DNA of 64,000 nt from NCBI GenBank assembly GCA_036971475.1, contig JBAIZL010000001.1:281509925-281573924 (forward strand), in the 5' to 3' direction. The DNA is from Prosapia bicincta (lineage: Eukaryota > Arthropoda > Insecta > Hemiptera > Cercopidae). Positions within the stretch are counted from its first letter, which is position 1, and each line of letters starts with the position of its first letter. The notes under the pieces were generated by a model. That model was not told the origin of the DNA. It worked only from the letters and a program-made list of their open reading frames with translations, and ran no database searches. Of the stretch, positions 59,910 through 64,000 are shown piece after piece. The position numbers were made by a program, and so were the translations under genes.

Positions 59910-60815
59910 TGTGTGTATGTATGTGTGTCTGTCTATCTGTCTGGCCCTTTCGTAGACATGGTATTATTAATTAGCGTTTATAGATATTTCCAGAAATTTT
60001 ATGTACATAACTATTTTGATTCCATAATTTCGAACTGATAAGCAAAACAGAAGATAATGAAAAAAACATACGCTTCTATTTTGGTAGATTTTATGAGATT
60101 TACTTGAATTTTGTATTAAAATAAACATTGTACTAAAGGCATTAAAGGTTGTAGATTGATTTTAAGCTTTATATTTTGACATATGAGCCCTTAAAGAGCT
60201 ACGATTAAATTTGAAGCATTCCGTTACCTAGATTATAAATTAAATTAGATAAAACTTATATTATTTTAGATGCAACCTATTTTGTTTTACTTCTATTTTT
60301 GTTTTCCGTTGAAAGTTTAAAAACTGAGTTTAGAGTCTGATGAATCTCCTTGATATTGATTAAAATATAGTGGGGATATCTAGGAAGGTGGTGTAAGAAG
60401 AACATATTGCAGCCTGAAGAGCGTCACTGAGTCTAACCTAGTTTCCCACTCTTAGTCTTCAGTATTTTTCTATCCTTTCAGTGATAGTTTTGTCGTTTTC
60501 AATTGGTATCGGCAAACTTCAAGTAAAATGCTCTTTGTATGTAAATTATTCACACTTTTCTAAACCTTTCCAATGCCTTCCCTAGATACATTTATAATAA
60601 ATAAAGGCGGTGATTTCGTAAGTTTAGCTCCATTTTCAGGTTTGAGAACCATCGGCTACAAACGCCATGTACAAGACGGCTTCCAAAACTTCTAAACATA
60701 CTTATTCGCAAATGAAGAAGTTAGAGACACTGAGGTCTAATATAATTAGTAACATACTTCTACAAGAAGTAACTTGGTACTGGAGTAATACGACCAAATA
60801 ATTAAGCGTGTTTAC

Positions 60816-60910
60816 CTATCAGAGGCTGCATAAGACGAATCATTGATATTGATTGAATATGCGTCGGACGGCACAGTTTCCTGTGAAGTACAGTCTGTGC
60901 TCGATATTAG
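60816..60910 (-). CDS. Possible exon of an unidentified gene
   Basis: Minus strand, acceptor TGTTTACAG, donor ATAG/GTAAAC, 95 bp, open in one frame (31 codons, Ser/Asp-rich, includes STDCTSQETVPSDAYSIN). It lies just outside the repeat, in unique sequence. Its exit phase does not fit the TM1 exon directly, and only repeat sequence lies between, so it is either from another gene, untranslated, or a chance stretch. Confidence 0.25.
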
Positions 60911-62815
60911 CTGTAAACATTCAACGCAGTAGTTATTACTGAAAGATAGAAATCCTTTTACAACTCTCATAAAGCTCAGTTAATAACATTAAATTATTAA
61001 TAGCTTCTTTTGTTAAAATAGCTGTTTCTCCCTGTAGTGATTAGAAGTCACTACAAAATTTAAAAAAAAAACCCGACTTCAAAAAAAGAACCCGAAATAT
61101 AAAGTTTACTTACTAAAAAGTAAACAATAATTTTCTGATAACGAAAACATAATTTCATACTTAGCGCTGACTTTCATACTTGGACTCATTTTTAACATAC
61201 TGAACGTAACAAATAATGGGATTTTACATGATGTAGAGCTCCTTGGCATGTAGATTAACAAATTATGATATACACACGGGCTATTCAATCATTTCTTCCA
61301 TAATCTTATTTTATAGTTACAGTATAAGAAATTTATTAAAGGATTAGGGATATATGATTTCTTACTTCTACAAGCATCAACAGTAATCACATTCCGTGTG
61401 TCATTTAAAGAAGGTTAAATTTTCTGCAATCTGCATATCTAAACGAAAAATACGCAATCACATAATGTATGATCTTTACCGAGAACAAAGATCAATTATC
61501 GTTCCGCATATTAAAATAATATCGAATAGCCTACATGAAATGTTTGTTTCATGAGAAGACTCTATGGGTGGCTATAATTGGTCATGAGAAATTAAGCAAT
61601 CAAAAAGTTGATTGTTCAGGAAATGTTTGGAATAGATCTGATTGACTAGCAAATAGCAGGGTTGACTAGCAAATAGAATATATATTCATATATTTTTAGA
61701 GGTATAATCTTCAATTTTTAATGACCGTAAATTTACAACAGGCTAGTAGTGTGGTGGCTGCAGCTCTTTGTCTCACTAGTTCTCTCCCAAGTTCTCTCCA
61801 GTGCAACCTTTTCTTCACAGATATGTTGCTCTGTAACCATCCTTGATGCTAACAGCTACTAGTGTAATGGGGCAGGAACGGTGTCCCCGGTTCATCCGAT
61901 GCTCAAAATTCACCAATGATATTATTGTCAACCTAACCTAATTCAGCCCAATTCAACCTAACAATTACTTCATGTGCCTCCCTCTCGGACCAGTTAGAGT
62001 TGACGTCCACGGGAACCATCAGACCAGTTCGACCCACTACTTGTGGGATTAACACAAAACTGAGGAATCCGACTACAACCGGCTTACCCGCTCTGTTTTT
62101 CCAAGAATCATATACATTAATTATACACATAAATTATTAATTTACTATAAATTAGTTTAATATATTAATTTATACTTTTATACAAACTAATAAAGGACTA
62201 TTATATTATAAAAATTTTAATTGAGATGGAGATTTTTGAACTAAATTACCCTTAAATTATTTGTTACTAACTTTCAAGGTTTTGTATTTTCCAAAACATG
62301 GATTAGACTAGACCAAAGTAATTACATGGTAATATCAAATAAAATGGTCAAGTTGTAATATGGGTCAAGATAAATATTTTTGTAAAACTGAAATACTTTT
62401 ATAATTTAAAAATACAAAAGCAACAAATGACGAGTCTACAAACAAATTTGTTACAATGTCTAGATACAATCTATAGACAATAGGGATACAAAACCTGTAT
62501 CTCTAAATATATATGCATTTGCAACAAATTCGCAAAACTTTGGTTTTTAATTTTTAAATATGTGGCCTACAGATAAAATTTTGTTTTTCATAGAAGATTT
62601 TTACAGTAGAAATTGTTTTTTTGGAAGTTACAAATCTCGATAATAAAAATTGCAATAAAAAAAGGCTATTGAAGAACTGGCCAAAAAAATTAAGTATTTG
62701 TGGGTGATGTTGACAAATCTATAAATTGAAAACAGCGTTTCAGTGGGAATACCAAACAATCAATGAAAATAAAAGCAGAACATCTCCTCTAAAATCCTCT
62801 TGGTTCGCATACAAA

Positions 62816-62819
<4 letters not shown>
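60911..62819. other. Unique AT-rich sequence, no gene called
   Basis: A GC-richer patch at 61740-62110 includes a short CCTAACCTAA and a minus-strand ORF (61933-62130) with VVVGFLSFVLIPQVVGRTGL, not recognised. A perfect GTAAGT donor context lies at 61105 (minus) but no credible exon could be bounded. Confidence 0.4.

Positions 62820-62881
<62 letters not shown>
62820..62881. repeat. (TA)n microsatellite
   Basis: About 60 bp of pure TA. Confidence 0.97.
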
Positions 62882-62887
<6 letters not shown>

Positions 62888-64000
62888 CATATATAATTTT
62901 TTCCATCATTCAAAGTTATAACAGGGCAAGCAGCGATTCCAACAAGGTCAGGCCATGTCTAGCAACTAACCAACCCAACAAGTGTGTAAGCAACAAAGTC
63001 TCTAAAATGTAAAGATACAGTGTCTAGAGAGATCCCTTACACATGTCTATAGAGAATTGCTCAACTTAGTCTTATAGTGTAGTCAAGGCATTAAACAAAT
63101 TAAAATAATGGACCCACATAATGACTATCATTTTGCAAGTCCAAATCCTGGAAAACGTGTGATGGAAATCAGGTTTAATAAATAAGGTTTAACGAGATCT
63201 CCAGCCCCGAGGAACTATGCGACCTCTATGTCTAACTGAGAGGTAAACTCGTTTATGTAACTCAATGATTTAGAAGATATTAATGATATAAAAGATAAAC
63301 GCTCAAATTCTCCTTCAAGTTAAAGATTGTGTAAGTTGTTAGATTAGTAGGTTTGACAAATGTGAACAGAAAAAAAAGGAGAAAATGAGAACATCCAAAG
63401 AGTATTTAGCAAGTATAAAGAAAGGGCCTATGCATCAAATAAACTTTATGCATATGTGAAGTGGTATGTAGGAACAGAAAATATATTTATCTGCAGATGA
63501 AAAATATAGTATAATTTTAATAAAATAATACATTCAACAATACTTTAATTCTATTACACTTATAATTTCGTATTATTTATTTTTTATTGTAATATTTTGT
63601 ATTTTATCTTGTTACAGAACTTGGCAACACAGACTTTTTAAATTTAACTGAACTTTAGCTGTACCCCTGATTCTACCTAGGCTTGTACATCTATTAGGTG
63701 GTAATTTCACAACACCAAAAGGAAAGCCCTTAATCTAATATTAGAATAATGACTTAGACATTAATTACTAAACTATTTCCAACAATATTTTACATCCAAT
63801 AGTCTCATTACTTCAACAAAACGATTACACCAAGTAGAATTATCGAACTACAACATACATAATACATAGACAACATTATAGCATAATACATGGGACAAAC
63901 ACTTAAATATTTCAAAGTACAATAAATCCATATAAAGCCATATTAAAACCCATAAATTATAAGTTATAATAAAGACTGAGTAAAGTTTTCACAGCAGTTA
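62882..64000. other. AT-rich sequence, nothing recognised
   Basis: No ORF with recognisable features, no tandem repeats, no transposon ends seen. Confidence 0.5.

Noticed and set aside
61106..61288. Minus-strand ORF ending at a GTAAGT donor-like site
   Set aside because: No acceptor or reliable start could be placed and the residues show no recognisable family.

Overview
This is an AT-rich, repeat-dominated piece of a eukaryotic nuclear genome, most likely an arthropod and probably an insect. The grounds are the transposon families, a spliced gene with GT-AG introns and an AATAAA signal, abundant (TA)n and (TG)n tracts, and a GC-rich non-LTR element standing out from its surroundings. The species cannot be named from the sequence. 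There are no bacterial operons, CRISPR arrays, rRNA genes or recognisable tRNA genes.

Layout. (1) 1-7008: the 3' part of an LTR retrotransposon with a gag-like ORF (237-1613), a retropepsin ORF that stops just before where reverse transcriptase should begin (1760-3217), 1.8 kb of non-coding sequence, and a 2.0-kb LTR. (2) 7009-8297: an inverted piece of the same LTR, giving a palindrome with 1291-bp arms. (3) 8323-12473: a 45-bp satellite array split by a solo LTR (9438-11453) with a GTAC target duplication. (4) 12474-23463: copy 1 of a large non-coding dispersed repeat, into which a 744-bp inverted-repeat transposon and a 5.0-kb RNase H-bearing non-LTR retrotransposon (16946-21945) inserted. 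(5) 23871-27571: a third LTR-like unit lying between two (TG)n tracts. (6) 27837-33330: hAT-type remnants with copy 3 of the dispersed repeat between them. (7) 34556 to about 35750: a fourth LTR, minus strand, truncated. (8) 35842-53705: the 3' four exons of one host gene on the minus strand, encoding a small four-helix membrane protein. Its 15.3-kb intron carries a 14-kb block of the same 45-bp satellite. (9) 53746-60706: copy 2 of the dispersed repeat. (10) 60707-64000: mostly unique AT-rich sequence with one weak exon candidate.

The most notable observations are these. All four LTRs carry a two-hairpin RNA motif whose stems differ in sequence but keep pairing. The giant satellite array lies inside an intron whose flanking exons keep reading phase. 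The satellite has a higher-order structure that can be followed by rare 44-bp monomers. The dispersed-repeat copies act as natural empty sites that fix the ends of inserted transposons. All identifications come from reading the sequence; no database search was possible.
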